This document shows positions 20,144 to 30,116 of a stretch of 64,000 bases of DNA, in pieces; the first letter of the stretch is position 1, and each line of letters starts with the position of its first letter. Below the pieces are notes generated by a model. That model did not search any database. It was not told the DNA's origin and saw nothing but the letters and a program-made list of their open reading frames with translations. The position numbers were made by a program, and so were the translations under genes. This DNA comes from Roseococcus thiosulfatophilus (GTDB lineage: Bacteria; Pseudomonadota; Alphaproteobacteria; Acetobacterales; Acetobacteraceae). The stretch is from positions 62,001 through 126,000 of the forward strand of contig NZ_JAFFQY010000063.1 in the NCBI RefSeq assembly GCF_017311575.1. Direction: 5' to 3'.

Positions 20144-20321
20144 TTTCGGTCTCCAGGGATCGCTTCGATCTGCCCGTCAGATCAGCAAGGCCTGTGCCAG
20201 CAGAAGCATTCCAACCGCCGGCCTGCGGGGTGGAATAAGACATCTGAATGTTAATAGGGGCTTAAGCGCAGGCCGCCGGGGCCGGGGCCGCGGCGGGGAG
20301 AAGCCGGTTCCTCAGCGTCAC

Positions 20322-20370
20322 GCCAGAGCTTTCTGGCTTGCCAAGCGCGAGGCCTCGCATTTTGCGAGGC
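20322..20370 (-). terminator. two hairpins downstream of pdxJ
   Basis: GCCAGA/TCTGGC (20322-20337, four-base loop) and GCCTCGC/GCGAGGC (20352-20370, loop ATTTT) are both perfect. They lie 20-70 bases past the pdxJ stop in the direction of transcription. No U-tract follows, as is common in GC-rich alphaproteobacteria. Confidence 0.5.
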
Positions 20371-20389
20371 GGCTTGCGTGCGATGCGGG

Positions 20390-21127
20390 TCAGGCTCTCC
20401 GGGCGGCCCGCATCAGCCCGCGCATGCGCGCGATGGCCGATGGCAGCCCCTCGAATACCGCCGCGCCGATGAGGAAGTGCCCGATCGAGACCTCGCTGAT
20501 CTCGGGGATGGCGGCGATGGGGCTGATCGTCTCGAAGGAGAGCCCATGCCCCGCATGGCAATGCAGCCCGAGCGAGGCCGCGGCGCGCGCGCCTTCCGCC
20601 AGCCGCGCGGCCAGGGCCGGGCGGGCCTCGGGGGCGGCATCGGCATAGGTTCCGGTGTGCAACTCCACCGCCTGGGCACCGAGGCGGCGCGCGGCCTCGA
20701 CCTGCACCGGGTCGGGCTCCACGAAGAGCGACACCTCCACCCCCCGCGCGGCCAGGCGCGTGATGGCCTCGCCCAGGAAGGGGCCGGCGCGGGTGACGTC
20801 GAGCCCGCCCTCGGTGGTCAGCTCCTCGCGCTTCTCGGGCACGAAGCAGCAGGCGGCCAGGCCCTGGCCGGTGGCGGCCAACTCCTCGGCCAGCGCGACC
20901 ATCTCAGGCGTCGCGGCCATCTCGAAGTTCAGCCGCGTGGTGACTTCGGCGTGCAGGCGTCGGACATCTCCGTCGCGGATGTGGCGCCGGTCCTCGCGCA
21001 TGTGAAAGGTGATGCCATCGGCGCCGGCGGCCACGCAGAGCTGCGCGGCGGCGACCGGGCAGGGGAGGTGCCCGCCGCGCGCGTTCCGCAGCGTGGCCAC
21101 ATGGTCGATATTGACGGAAAGCCTCAT
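20390..21127 (-). CDS. pdxJ: pyridoxine 5'-phosphate synthase
   Basis: 245 aa, normal length. It starts MRLSVNIDHVATLRNARGG, with the conserved GADGITFHMREDRRHIRDGDV, the catalytic Glu in LNFEMAATPEM, and HCHAGHGLSFETI near the end, which binds phosphate. The enzyme condenses 1-deoxyxylulose 5-phosphate with 3-amino-2-oxopropyl phosphate. Its ATG overlaps the pdxA stop by four bases, so both B6 enzymes are coupled. Confidence 0.96.
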   Translation of the reverse strand: MRLSVNIDHVATLRNARGGHLPCPVAAAQLCVAAGADGITFHMREDRRHIRDGDVRRLHAEVTTRLNFEMAATPEMVALAEELAATGQGLAACCFVPEKREELTTEGGLDVTRAGPFLGEAITRLAARGVEVSLFVEPDPVQVEAARRLGAQAVELHTGTYADAAPEARPALAARLAEGARAAASLGLHCHAGHGLSFETISPIAAIPEISEVSIGHFLIGAAVFEGLPSAIARMRGLMRAARRA

Positions 21128-22095
21128 GCGGGATGCGTCCTGCGGTGGTGGGCGAGCTGCGAAGCGAGGCGAAGGGCGGCGACCAGGCTGTCCGGGCTGG
21201 CGATGCCGCGCCCCGCGATGTCGAGCGCCGTGCCATGGTCCGGGCTGGTGCGGATGATGGAAAGCCCGAGCGTCACATTCACCCCTCCATCCATGTCCAG
21301 CGTCTTGATCGGTATCAGTGCCTGGTCGTGGTAGAGGCAGATCGCCGCGTCATAGAGGGGGCGGGACTTGGCGGTGAACAGGGTGTCGGGCGGGTGGGGG
21401 CCGGTGGCCTCGATGCCCTCGGCGCGCAGCATGGCCACGGCCGGCGCCACGATGGCCTCGTCCTCATGGCCGAGTGTGCCGGCCTCGCCCGCATGGGGGT
21501 TGAGCCCCGCCACGGCGAGGCGCGGGGATGCGATCCCGAAATCCCGCCGCAGCCCGGCATGGGCGATGCGGGCGTGTTCCACGATGAGTTCGGGCGTGAG
21601 GCGCGCGATGGCCCGCGCGAGGGGCTCGTGCACCGTCACCGGCACCACGCGCAGTTCCGGGCAGGCCAGCATCATGACGGGGGGCACGCCGGTGCCGGCC
21701 AATTCGCCCAGGAATTCGGTGTGGCCGGGATGTGGGAAGCCGGCCGCCGTCAGCACCGATTTCTGAATGGGGTTGGTGACCACGCCGCCGACGCTGCCGG
21801 CGCGGGCCAGCGCCACCGCCTCCTCGATCGCGGCCAGCACGGCGGGCGCGGTCGCGGCCTGCGGGTGGCCCGGCGTGGCGGGGACGGGCAGGGGCCGGTG
21901 CAGCACGGGCAGCGCCTGGCGGAAGGCGGCGCGCGCCGATTCGGGACCGTCCACCCGCGCCACGGGCACGCCCTGGATCAGCTCCGCATCGCCCAGGAAG
22001 AAGAATTCCGGCCCGCCCTCCCGCAGCGCCGCCCAGGCGCGGGCGGTGATCTCGGGGCCGATCCCGGCCGGTTCGCCCATGGTGAGTGCCAGCAT
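21124..22095 (-). CDS. pdxA: 4-hydroxythreonine-4-phosphate dehydrogenase
   Basis: 323 aa. TMGEPAGIGPEI opens the protein; metal-binding His residues are in PHPGHTEFLGEL, and GLNPHAGEAGTLGHEDEAIV plus YHDQALIPIKTLDMDGGVNVTLGL complete the family pattern. It oxidises 4-phosphohydroxythreonine, and the product decarboxylates to the PdxJ substrate. It is the first gene of the pdxA-pdxJ pair and is divergent from yejA. Confidence 0.96.
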   Translation of the reverse strand: MLALTMGEPAGIGPEITARAWAALREGGPEFFFLGDAELIQGVPVARVDGPESARAAFRQALPVLHRPLPVPATPGHPQAATAPAVLAAIEEAVALARAGSVGGVVTNPIQKSVLTAAGFPHPGHTEFLGELAGTGVPPVMMLACPELRVVPVTVHEPLARAIARLTPELIVEHARIAHAGLRRDFGIASPRLAVAGLNPHAGEAGTLGHEDEAIVAPAVAMLRAEGIEATGPHPPDTLFTAKSRPLYDAAICLYHDQALIPIKTLDMDGGVNVTLGLSIIRTSPDHGTALDIAGRGIASPDSLVAALRLASQLAHHRRTHPA

Positions 22096-22185
22096 GGCGC
22101 CGGTTTACCGCAGATCGGAAGGCACCGGTATCCGGGGTGCGAACGGGCGGTTGTTCTGCGCGGCCCGCGCCCCCATCCTGTGGGC

Positions 22186-24012
22186 ATGAAGCGCCGTGAC
22201 CTCTTCGCCGCCGGCTTTGGCCTCGTCGCCTTCTCCGGGCGGGCGATGGCCCAGCAGGGGCCCATCCGCACCCATGCCCTCTCGCTGCTGGGGGAGCCCG
22301 CCCTGCCGGCGGATTTCCCGCATTGGCCCTGGGTGAACCCGGACGCGCCCAAGGGCGGGCAGGTGACGCTGACGGCGCTGGGCAGCTTCGACAGCCTGAA
22401 CCCCTTCATCCTGCGCGGCACGCCGGCGGTGGGGCTGATCAACCTCTACGACCAGCTCCTGGCCACCTCCTCGGACGAGGCCAGCACCGAGTACGCGCAC
22501 CTGGCCGAGACCATCGAAATCCCGGCCGACCGCATGGGCGTCTCCTTCGAGCTGCGCGAGGGCGCGCGTTGGCATGACGGCCGCCCCATCACGGCCGAGG
22601 ACGTCGTGTTCAGCTTCCAGACGCTGCGCGCCCAGGGCCGCCCCTTCTTCCGCTCCTATTGGGGCGATGTGGCGGAGGCGGTGGCCGAAAGCCCGCGCCG
22701 CGTTACCTTCCGCTTCCGCAGCAATGAGAACCGGGAGCTGGCGCTCATTCTGGGCCAGCTCTACGTGCTGCCGAAGCATTTCTGGGAGGGGCGGGACTTC
22801 GCGCGGCCCTTGCAGGAGGCGCCGCTGGGCTCCGGCAGCTATCGGGTGGAAAGCTTTGATTCCGGCCGCAGCATCACCTATGCGCGCGTGCCCGATGCGT
22901 GGTCCGCCAACCTCAACACCAAGCGCGGCACCGAGAATTTCGACGTGATGCGCTATGAATACTTCCGCGACGCCACCGTGGCCTTCGAGGCGTTCAAGGC
23001 CGGGCAGATCGATTTCCGCACCGAGAACATCGCCCGCAACTGGGCCACGGGCTATGACTTCCCGGCCATGCGCCGCGGCCTCGTGATCCGCGATGAAATC
23101 CGGCACGAGCTGCCCACGGGCATGCAGGCCTTCGTGATGAACCTCCGCCGCCCGCTCTTCCAGGATGCGCGGGTGCGCGAGGCACTGATGACCGTCTTCG
23201 ACTATGAATGGCTGAACGCCAACATCTTCAACGGGCTCTACGCGCGCACCACCAGCTTCTTCTCCAATTCCGAACTCGCCTCCTCCGGCCTGCCCGAGGG
23301 GCGGGAGCTGGAAATCCTGGAACGCTACCGCGGCCGCGTGCCCGAGAGCGTCTTCACCACGGAGTTCCGCTTGCCCGTCACCGATGGCAGCGGCAACAAC
23401 CGCGAGGGGCTGCGCCGCGCGCTGACCCTGATGCGCGAGGCCGGGTGGGAGGTGCGGAACCGCCGCATGGTGAACCCCCAGGGCCAGCCCTTCAGCTTCG
23501 AGATCCTGCTGAACGGCGCCACCTTCGAACGCATCGCTCTTCCCTATGTGCAGTGGTTGCAACGCCTGGGCATCGAGGCGCGGGTCCGCACCGTGGACCC
23601 CGCGCAATACCAGGTCCGCACCGACGCCTTCGACTTCGACATGACCGTGGACGTGATGGGCCAGAGCCTCAGCCCCGGCAATGAGCAGCGCGACTACTGG
23701 ACCTGCGAGAAGGCGCGCGAGAATGGCAGCCAGAACGTGGCCGGCATCTGCGACCCCGTGGTGGACGAGCTGGTCGAGCTGCTGATCAACGCACCCGACC
23801 GCGAGGAACTGATCCACCGCACCCGCGCGCTGGACCGCGTGCTGCTGCACCACCACTTCGTCATTCCGCAATGGCACAACCGCCGCTTCTGGGTGGCCTT
23901 CTGGGACCGCTTCGGCCGGCCGGAGCGCAACCCGCGCTACGGCCTCGGCTTCGACAGCTGGTGGATCGACCCGGCGCGCGACGCAGCCCTCACCGCCGCG
24001 CGGCGGGGCTGA
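22186..24012 (+). CDS. yejA: peptide ABC transporter substrate-binding protein, YejA-like
   Basis: 608 aa from ATG 22186. Two Arg and a hydrophobic stretch ending AMA-Q (about residues 2-23) give a signal peptide with a Tat-like RRD start. [35 protein letters not shown] is characteristic of the YejA/microcin C branch of family-5 binding proteins, and the closing WWIDP is also typical. It captures oligopeptides in the periplasm for YejBEF. In-frame sequence continues upstream to 21133, but it is antisense to pdxA and not coding. Confidence 0.94.
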   Translation: MKRRDLFAAGFGLVAFSGRAMAQQGPIRTHALSLLGEPALPADFPHWPWVNPDAPKGGQVTLTALGSFDSLNPFILRGTPAVGLINLYDQLLATSSDEASTEYAHLAETIEIPADRMGVSFELREGARWHDGRPITAEDVVFSFQTLRAQGRPFFRSYWGDVAEAVAESPRRVTFRFRSNENRELALILGQLYVLPKHFWEGRDFARPLQEAPLGSGSYRVESFDSGRSITYARVPDAWSANLNTKRGTENFDVMRYEYFRDATVAFEAFKAGQIDFRTENIARNWATGYDFPAMRRGLVIRDEIRHELPTGMQAFVMNLRRPLFQDARVREALMTVFDYEWLNANIFNGLYARTTSFFSNSELASSGLPEGRELEILERYRGRVPESVFTTEFRLPVTDGSGNNREGLRRALTLMREAGWEVRNRRMVNPQGQPFSFEILLNGATFERIALPYVQWLQRLGIEARVRTVDPAQYQVRTDAFDFDMTVDVMGQSLSPGNEQRDYWTCEKARENGSQNVAGICDPVVDELVELLINAPDREELIHRTRALDRVLLHHHFVIPQWHNRRFWVAFWDRFGRPERNPRYGLGFDSWWIDPARDAALTAARRG

Positions 24013-24013
24013 G

Positions 24014-25132
24014 TTGGGCGCCTATCTCCTTCGCCGCCTGTTGCTGGTGGTGCCGACGCTGTTCGGCATCATCCTCATCAACTTCGCCGTGGTGCAGTTC
24101 GCGCCGGGCGGCCCCGTGGAGCAGATGCTGGCCGAGCTGCGCGGCGAGGGGCAGACGCTTGGCCGGCTGACGGGCGAGGGCGGCGGCGAGGTCCGCACCG
24201 CCCAGCCCAGCGCCTTCGGCACGGGCGGCGGCGGCGAGGGCGGCCCGGTCGGCACCTATCGCGGCGCCCGCGGCCTCGACCCCGCGGTGGTCGCCGAGAT
24301 CGAGCGCGCCTTCGGCTTCGACAAGCCGGCGCATGAGCGCTTCTTCAACATGCTGGCGGGATACCTGCGCTTCGATCTCGGGCGGTCGCTCTTCCAGGAC
24401 CGCGCGGTGTGGGATCTGGTGATCGAGAAGCTGCCGGTCTCCATCTCGCTCGGCCTGTGGTCCACGCTCATCATCTACCTGGTGTCCATCCCGCTCGGCA
24501 TCCGAAAGGCGGTGCGCGACGGGACGCGCTTCGACCTCTGGACCTCGGGCGTGGTGCTGGTGGGCTATGCCATCCCGGGCTTCCTGTTTGCCGTCATGCT
24601 GGTGGTGCTCTTCGCGGGCGGCAGCTTCTTCCAGTGGTTCCCACTGCGTGGCCTGGCCTCGCCGGGCGCCGGCGACTGGCCCTTCTGGCAGCGGGCGCTC
24701 GACTATGGCTGGCACATCTTCCTGCCCACGCTGACGCTGGTGATCGGCGGCTTCGCGGGGCTGACCATGCTGACCAAGAACTCCTTCCTGGAGGAGATCA
24801 ACAAGCAATACGTGCTGACCGCGCGCGCCAAGGGGGCGGAGGAAAGCCGCGTGCTCTACGGGCATGTGTTCCGCAACGCCATGCTCATCATCATCGCGGG
24901 CTTCCCCGCGGCCTTCATCGGCATCCTGTTCACGGGGGCGCTGCTGGTGGAGATCATCTTCTCGCTGGACGGGCTCGGGCTGCTGGGCTTCGAGGCGGCG
25001 CTGCGGCGGGATTATCCCGTGATGTTCGGCACCCTCTACATCTTCACCCTGCTGGGGCTGATCCTGCAGATCGTGAGCGATTTCACCTACACCCTGGTGG
25101 ACCCGCGCATCGACTTCGAGGCAAGGAGATAG
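24014..25132 (+). CDS. yejB: peptide ABC transporter permease, YejB-like
   Basis: 372 aa from TTG 24014, one base after the yejA stop; no ATG precedes the first helix. [24 protein letters not shown] is the conserved first span of the OppB/YejB group, and a soluble insert (about 45-95, Gly-rich) separates it from the permease core. The EAA-type loop [21 protein letters not shown] contacts the ATPase. About six spans are visible. Confidence 0.94.
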   Translation: MGAYLLRRLLLVVPTLFGIILINFAVVQFAPGGPVEQMLAELRGEGQTLGRLTGEGGGEVRTAQPSAFGTGGGGEGGPVGTYRGARGLDPAVVAEIERAFGFDKPAHERFFNMLAGYLRFDLGRSLFQDRAVWDLVIEKLPVSISLGLWSTLIIYLVSIPLGIRKAVRDGTRFDLWTSGVVLVGYAIPGFLFAVMLVVLFAGGSFFQWFPLRGLASPGAGDWPFWQRALDYGWHIFLPTLTLVIGGFAGLTMLTKNSFLEEINKQYVLTARAKGAEESRVLYGHVFRNAMLIIIAGFPAAFIGILFTGALLVEIIFSLDGLGLLGFEAALRRDYPVMFGTLYIFTLLGLILQIVSDFTYTLVDPRIDFEARR

Positions 25133-25135
25133 CGC

Positions 25136-25867
25136 GTGATCCTCTGGACCCAGCCCGATGGCAGCGTGATCGCCACGCCGCAGCCCGCCCATGCGCTGCT
25201 CTCCGGACAGTTGGCGCGGGCGCTGGCCGAACCGCCCGAGCCCTTCGAGGCGGTGTGCCTGGCCGCCGCCCAGCATGACTGCCCCTGGATGCCCTGGGAG
25301 GCCGCGCCCGAATTCGACGAGGCGACCGGCCTGCCGCGCCAGTTCAACGCCCTGGCGGGCGACGAGCATGTGCCGATGTGGGAGGCGGGCGTGCGCGCCG
25401 CACTCGCCAACTGGGGCGGCTGGGTGGGGCTGCTGGTGCTGCTGCACGGGCGGCACATCTACGGCATGAACATCCTGCACAACCGCATGGCGCCCACGCC
25501 CGCCGGCCTCGCGGCCATGGAGGGCTATGTGGCCCGCACGCCGGCCTGGGCCGCGCAGATCATGGCGGAGCTGGGCGTCACCGAGGAACAGGTGCGGCCG
25601 CAGCAACAGAAGGTGGCCTTCGCCGATGCGGTGGCGCTGGGCCTCTGCTGGGGGCAGGAACGCTTCGACTGCGCGGGCGTGCAGATGACCCGCACCGGCC
25701 CCTTCACCGCCACGCTCGACCCCTGGCCCCTCAAGCCCACCGAGATCACGCTGACCACCGAGGCCCGCCGCCTTCCCAGCCGCTTCGCCAATGCGGCCGC
25801 CATGCAGGCGGGGCTGGCTTCGGCGCCGCGCGTGGCACTCTCCTTCCGCCTCACCCCTGCCGCATGA
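25136..25867 (+). CDS. DUF3891 family protein inside the yej operon
   Basis: 243 aa from GTG 25136, three bases after yejB and overlapping yejE by four bases. PQPAHALLSGQLARAL and CLAAAQHDCPW, then WEAAPEFDEATGLPRQFNAL, match the DUF3891 pattern, with His/Asp residues that could form a metal site like HD-fold proteins. It has no membrane span or signal. The family function is unknown. Its placement between the two permease genes is unusual, since yejB is normally followed directly by yejE. Confidence 0.8.
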   Translation: MILWTQPDGSVIATPQPAHALLSGQLARALAEPPEPFEAVCLAAAQHDCPWMPWEAAPEFDEATGLPRQFNALAGDEHVPMWEAGVRAALANWGGWVGLLVLLHGRHIYGMNILHNRMAPTPAGLAAMEGYVARTPAWAAQIMAELGVTEEQVRPQQQKVAFADAVALGLCWGQERFDCAGVQMTRTGPFTATLDPWPLKPTEITLTTEARRLPSRFANAAAMQAGLASAPRVALSFRLTPAA

Positions 25868-26898
25868 CGCCCATCACCCGTCGCCGCCTGGCCAATTTCC
25901 GCGCGAACCGGCGCGGCATGATCTCGCTGTGGATCTTCGGCATCCTCTTCATCGTGACGCTCTTCGCCGAGGTCATTGCCAATGATCGTCCGCTCTTCGT
26001 GCGGATGGAGGGCAACAACTTCTTCCCCGTCCTGGTCGAATACGCCGAGAGCGACATCATCCCCGACGGCTTCCCCACCGCGGCCGACTGGCAGGACCCG
26101 GTGCTGACCGACGAAATCCGCGAGCGTGGCGGCTGGGTGATCTGGCCGCCGATCCCCTACAGCCACGCGACGCTGGTGCGGAACCTGCCCACGCCGGCGC
26201 CCTCGCCGCCCAGCGCGTCCAACTGGCTCGGCACCGACGACCAGGCGCGGGACGTGATGGCGCGGGTGATCTACGGCTTCCGCATTTCGGTGCTGTTCGG
26301 CTTCACGCTGACCATCGCGGCCTCCATCATCGGCATCGCGGCCGGCGCGGTGCAGGGCTATTACGGCGGCTGGACGGACCTGCTCTTCCAGCGCTTCATC
26401 GAGATCTGGTCGGGCATGCCGCAATTGTTCCTGCTCATCATCCTGGCCGCGGTGATCGAGCCATCCTTCTGGTCGCTGCTGATCTTCCTGCTGCTGTTTT
26501 CCTGGATGGGGCTGGTGGGCGTGGTGCGCGCGGAATTCCTGCGCGGCCGCAACCTCGACTATGTGCGGGCGGCCCGGGCGCTGGGGGTTTCCGACGGGCG
26601 GCTGATGTTCCAGCACATCCTGCCCAATGCGATGGTGGCGACGCTGACCTTCCTCCCCTTCATCCTCTCCGGCAGCGTCACGGTGCTGGCGAGCCTGGAC
26701 TTCCTGGGCTTCGGCCTGCCGCCCGGCTCGCCCTCGCTGGGCGAATTGCTGCAGCAGGGGAAGAACAATCTGCAGGCGCCATGGCTCGCCTTCACGGGCT
26801 TCTTCGTGCTGGGCGGCGTGCTGACGCTGCTGATCTTCATCGGCGAGGCGGTGCGCGACGCCTTCGATCCGCGCAAGCTGCCGGGTGGTGGAAGATGA
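25864..26898 (+). CDS. yejE: peptide ABC transporter permease, YejE-like
   Basis: 344 aa from ATG 25864, overlapping the previous stop as ATGA. The start LANFRANRRGMISLWIFGILFIVTLFAEVIAND is the OppC/YejE first span, and the long periplasmic loop (NDRPLFVRMEGNNFF to SNWLGTDDQARDV) is diagnostic of YejE. The EAA loop is AARALGVSDGRLMFQHILPNA. It partners YejB in the membrane channel. Confidence 0.95.
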   Translation: MTPITRRRLANFRANRRGMISLWIFGILFIVTLFAEVIANDRPLFVRMEGNNFFPVLVEYAESDIIPDGFPTAADWQDPVLTDEIRERGGWVIWPPIPYSHATLVRNLPTPAPSPPSASNWLGTDDQARDVMARVIYGFRISVLFGFTLTIAASIIGIAAGAVQGYYGGWTDLLFQRFIEIWSGMPQLFLLIILAAVIEPSFWSLLIFLLLFSWMGLVGVVRAEFLRGRNLDYVRAARALGVSDGRLMFQHILPNAMVATLTFLPFILSGSVTVLASLDFLGFGLPPGSPSLGELLQQGKNNLQAPWLAFTGFFVLGGVLTLLIFIGEAVRDAFDPRKLPGGGR

Positions 26899-26922
26899 TG
26901 TTTGCTTGCGCTCAGACGGGCA

Positions 26923-26946
26923 CCCATTGCGGCGTGCCGCGATGGG
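26923..26946 (+). other. hairpin in the yejE-yejF gap
   Basis: CCCATTGCGG pairs with CCGCGATGGG (one T-G pair) around CGTG. It lies in a 168-base gap, long for this operon, which also holds GGTCGG/CCGACC (27016-27033). A 59-codon frame fills the gap from an ATG that overlaps the yejE stop to a stop just inside yejF, but its Arg/Ala-rich product looks like chance. The hairpins could stall transcription or set transcript ends between permease and ATPase genes. Confidence 0.4.
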
Positions 26947-27066
26947 ACCCGGCGCCGGGCGCGCGCTCCGCGCGCTGGGCTTTCGTCGCGCGACTGCCGC
27001 GCCAGCCGCAAAGTCGGTCGGGCGGCGCCGACCGCCTTGCGGCCGGATTCTTGGAAGGCGTGTCCG

Positions 27067-28683
27067 GTGGCTGAAGCCCCTCTCCTCTCCGTCGAGAACC
27101 TCTCCGTCGCCTTTCGCGGCAAGCGGGTGGTGGAGGGCGTCTCCTTCACCCTGCATGCGGGCGAGACGCTGGCCATCGTCGGCGAGTCCGGCAGCGGCAA
27201 GTCCGTCACGGCGCTCTCCATCCTGCGCCTGCTGGCCGCCACGGGCTCCAACCCCGAGGGCCGCATCACGCTGGATGGCACCGAGGTCACAACAGCCACC
27301 GAGAGCGAGATGCAGCGGCTGCGCGGCGGCGTGGCCGGCATGGTCTTCCAGGAGCCCATGACCTCGCTCAACCCGCTGCACAGCATCGGCCGGCAAGTGA
27401 GCGAGGCCATCACGCTCCACCGCCCCCTGCGCGGCGACGCCCTGCGCGCGGAAATCATCGCGAAGCTCCAGCGCGCCGGGCTGCCGCAGGTGGAGGAACG
27501 CCTAGCCGCCTATCCGCACCAGCTCTCGGGCGGGCAGCGCCAGCGCGTGATGATCGCGGCGGCGCTGGCCAACGATCCGCGGTTGCTGATCGCCGACGAA
27601 CCCACCACCGCGCTCGACGTCACCATCCAGGCGCAGATCCTGGAACTCCTCGCGCAGCTGAAGCGCGAGATGCGGATGGCGCTGCTGCTCATCACGCATG
27701 ACCTCACCATCGTGAAGCGCCACGCGGACCGCGTGGTGGTCATGAAGGATGGCCGGGTGGTGGAGCAAGGCGCCGTGGCCGAGGTCTTCGCCAACCCGCA
27801 GCACCCCTACACCCGGATGCTGCTGGCGACCGAGCCGAAGGGCCGCCCTGCCCCCGTTTCCCCCGACGCGACGGAGGTGCTGCGCGGCGACGATATTCGC
27901 GTGCATTTCCCCATCAGGCGCGGCCTGCTCCGCCGCACCGTCGCGCATGTGAAGGCGGTGGACGGCGTGGACGTGGCCGTGCGCGAGGGCGAGACGCTGG
28001 GCCTGGTGGGCGAGAGCGGTTCGGGCAAGACCACGCTTGGCCTCGCGCTGCTGCGGCTGGAAGCAAGCCAGGGCGTGATCCGTTTCCAGGGGCAGGAGAT
28101 CCAGCACCTCTCGCGCGGGGAGCTGCGGTCACTGCGCGCGCGCATGCAGATCGTCTTCCAGGACCCCTATGGCTCGCTCTCGCCGCGCATGAGTGCCGCC
28201 GAGATCGTGGGCGAGGGGTTGTCCGTCCATGAACCCGGCATGACGGCGGCCGAGCGTGCCTCGCGCGTCGCCGCGGCGCTGGAGGAGGTGGGCCTCGACC
28301 CCGCCAGCGCCGAACGCTACCCGCACGAATTCAGCGGCGGCCAGCGCCAGCGCATTGCCATCGCGCGCGCGCTGGTGCTGAAGCCGCGCCTGCTGGTGCT
28401 GGACGAACCGACCAGCGCGCTCGACGTCAGCGTGCAGGCGCAGGTGGTGGACCTGCTGCGCGGGCTGCAGGCGAAGCACCGCCTGGCCTACCTGTTCATC
28501 AGCCATGATTTGCGCGTGGTGCGCGCCATGGCGCATCGCATCATCGTGATGCGCAATGGCAAGATCGTGGAGACGGGCGAGGCCGAGGCGCTGACCCAAA
28601 ACCCGCAGCAGCCCTACACCCGCGCGCTGATGGCCGCCGCCTTCGAACTCCGCGCCGAGGCCACCGCCGATGTCCGCGGCTGA
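27067..28683 (+). CDS. yejF: peptide ABC transporter ATP-binding protein, YejF-like (double ATPase)
   Basis: 538 aa from GTG 27067, chosen because the domain begins directly ([17 protein letters not shown]) and GGAAGG lies upstream; a frame open to 26902 adds only low-complexity residues. Two complete ATPase halves are present: [29 protein letters not shown], then [29 protein letters not shown]. Each half ends with the oligopeptide-type tail ([22 protein letters not shown]). It powers YejBE. Confidence 0.95.
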   Translation: MAEAPLLSVENLSVAFRGKRVVEGVSFTLHAGETLAIVGESGSGKSVTALSILRLLAATGSNPEGRITLDGTEVTTATESEMQRLRGGVAGMVFQEPMTSLNPLHSIGRQVSEAITLHRPLRGDALRAEIIAKLQRAGLPQVEERLAAYPHQLSGGQRQRVMIAAALANDPRLLIADEPTTALDVTIQAQILELLAQLKREMRMALLLITHDLTIVKRHADRVVVMKDGRVVEQGAVAEVFANPQHPYTRMLLATEPKGRPAPVSPDATEVLRGDDIRVHFPIRRGLLRRTVAHVKAVDGVDVAVREGETLGLVGESGSGKTTLGLALLRLEASQGVIRFQGQEIQHLSRGELRSLRARMQIVFQDPYGSLSPRMSAAEIVGEGLSVHEPGMTAAERASRVAAALEEVGLDPASAERYPHEFSGGQRQRIAIARALVLKPRLLVLDEPTSALDVSVQAQVVDLLRGLQAKHRLAYLFISHDLRVVRAMAHRIIVMRNGKIVETGEAEALTQNPQQPYTRALMAAAFELRAEATADVRG

Positions 28684-29119
28684 CCCGCACCCCTGGGAGG
28701 GGCGGGAACTCCAGGAACTCCGCCGGCTTCTCGACGAGAAGAAGATCACGCTCGGCGTGCTCATCCGCAAGATGAACACGCCCGGCACACCCGTGTATTC
28801 GCATTCGGAAAACATCCTGCCGGCGGCGGCCATCCTGCTGACCTCCTTCGCGGCGGCGGTGGTGATCCATCGCTGGCTGGGCGGCGCGCTGCTGCTGGCA
28901 GGCTGCGCCTGGTGGTGGTTCCGCGTGCGGCCCACCATCCGCGACGCGGTGATGGACCGCACCACCGCGCATGTCCTGGCGGACCCACGCAACTTCGACG
29001 CGCAATGGGCGCGCGGCACCATCACCTTGTTCGCGCGCATGCCCGATGGCACAGAGCGCCTCGCCCGCAAGCGTGACGACTGGCGGGGTTATGTGCGCTC
29101 TTTCCATGAGGGGTCCTGA
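28670..29119 (+). CDS. hypothetical membrane protein
   Basis: 149 aa, starting inside the last codons of yejF. After an acidic soluble start (about 1-45) there are one or two spans (ILPAAAILLTSFAAAVVIH, WLGGALLLAGCAWWWF) and a basic cytoplasmic end containing a strand-rich stretch (ARGTITLFARMPDGTERLARK). No family is recognised. The overlap with yejF and the abutting next gene suggest co-transcription. Confidence 0.65.
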   Translation: MSAADPHPWEGRELQELRRLLDEKKITLGVLIRKMNTPGTPVYSHSENILPAAAILLTSFAAAVVIHRWLGGALLLAGCAWWWFRVRPTIRDAVMDRTTAHVLADPRNFDAQWARGTITLFARMPDGTERLARKRDDWRGYVRSFHEGS

Positions 29120-30052
29120 ATGGCCATCCTGCTCTCCACCAAAGCCGCGACCATGGAGGATTGGCGCGACGCGCTGCTGGCCGTGGACCCCAGCCTCGAC
29201 ATCCGCCTCTTCCCCGATGTGGGCGACCCCGCCGGCATCGAGGCCGCGGTGTGCTGGACGCAGCACGACATGGCGGAGCTGCGCCGCTATCCGAACCTGA
29301 AGCTCATCGTCTCCATGGGCGCGGGCGTGGACCACCTGCTGCGCCCGCCCGGCCCGCCGCCGGGTGTTCCCGTGGCGCGGCTGAAGGATGCGCGCCTTAC
29401 CCAGGGCATGGCCGAGTGGGTGCTGCTGAACGTGCTGCGCTTCCACCGGCAGGACCTCGAATACCGCGAACAGCAGGCCGCCCGCGTGTGGAACGAGCTG
29501 CCCGCGCCCGACACGCACAAGCGCCGCGTGGGCATCCTGGGCCTGGGCGAGCTGGGCGGGGCGTCGGCGCGCCTGCTGCGCCTGCTCGAATTCCCTGTGA
29601 TGGGCTGGACGCGCAACCCTCGCAGCCTGGACGGCGTGGAAACCTTCCATGGCGCGGCGGGCCTAGACGCCATGCTGGCCAAGACCGACATCCTGGTCTG
29701 CCTGCTGCCGCTGACGCCGGACACGCGCGGCGTGATCAACGCGCGTACGCTGGGCCTGCTCCCGCGCGGCGCCTTCGTCATCAACGCCGCGCGCGGCGGG
29801 CATGTGGTGGCCGATGACTTGCTGGCCGCGCTGGATTCCGGCCACATCGCCGGCGCCGCGCTGGACGTCTTCGAACCCGAGCCCCTGCCGGCCGATCACC
29901 GCTTCTGGGCCCACCCCAAGGTGCTGGTCTGGCCGCACGCGGCCAGCATCACCATCCCCTCCAGCGCCGCGCCGCAGGTGGTGGAGAATTTGCAGCGCGC
30001 GCGTGAGGGGCGCCCGCTGATCAACCTCGTGGATTTCTCGGCGGGGTACTGA
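29120..30052 (+). CDS. D-2-hydroxyacid dehydrogenase, glyoxylate/hydroxypyruvate reductase A type
   Basis: 310 aa. The NAD(P) site is VGILGLGELGGASARLL (about 134-150), and the catalytic Arg (NAARGGHVV), Glu (FEPEPLP) and His (WPHAAS) follow in the usual order. SMGAGVDHLL and the closing NLQRAREGRPLINLVD resemble GhrA, which reduces glyoxylate and hydroxypyruvate. It begins right at the end of the upstream membrane-protein gene. Substrate is inferred from overall likeness. Confidence 0.88.
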   Translation: MAILLSTKAATMEDWRDALLAVDPSLDIRLFPDVGDPAGIEAAVCWTQHDMAELRRYPNLKLIVSMGAGVDHLLRPPGPPPGVPVARLKDARLTQGMAEWVLLNVLRFHRQDLEYREQQAARVWNELPAPDTHKRRVGILGLGELGGASARLLRLLEFPVMGWTRNPRSLDGVETFHGAAGLDAMLAKTDILVCLLPLTPDTRGVINARTLGLLPRGAFVINAARGGHVVADDLLAALDSGHIAGAALDVFEPEPLPADHRFWAHPKVLVWPHAASITIPSSAAPQVVENLQRAREGRPLINLVDFSAGY

Positions 30053-30054
30053 CC

Positions 30055-30100
30055 GCGTCCGATCGTCGCCGGCGTCAGCCGGCGGCGTGAATCGGCCGCG
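30055..30100 (-). repeat. palindromic interspersed repeat, copy 3 (family P)
   Basis: On the minus strand it reads GATTCACG, then the self-complementary stem GCCGGC/GCCGGC, then CGATCGG. The frame equals that of the copies at 708-763 and 60534-60597. It lies between two convergent genes and may also end transcription. Confidence 0.5.
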
Positions 30101-30116
30101 CAAAAAATCCGGCCGC

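Noticed and set aside
21133-22185. Long in-frame extension upstream of yejA
   Set aside because: It is antisense to pdxA and pdxJ, is His/Gly/Arg-rich, and the signal peptide begins at 22186.
26895-27074. A 59-codon gene between yejE and yejF
   Set aside because: Start and stop overlap the neighbours neatly, but the product is Arg/Ala/Gly-rich and the DNA is dominated by hairpins.
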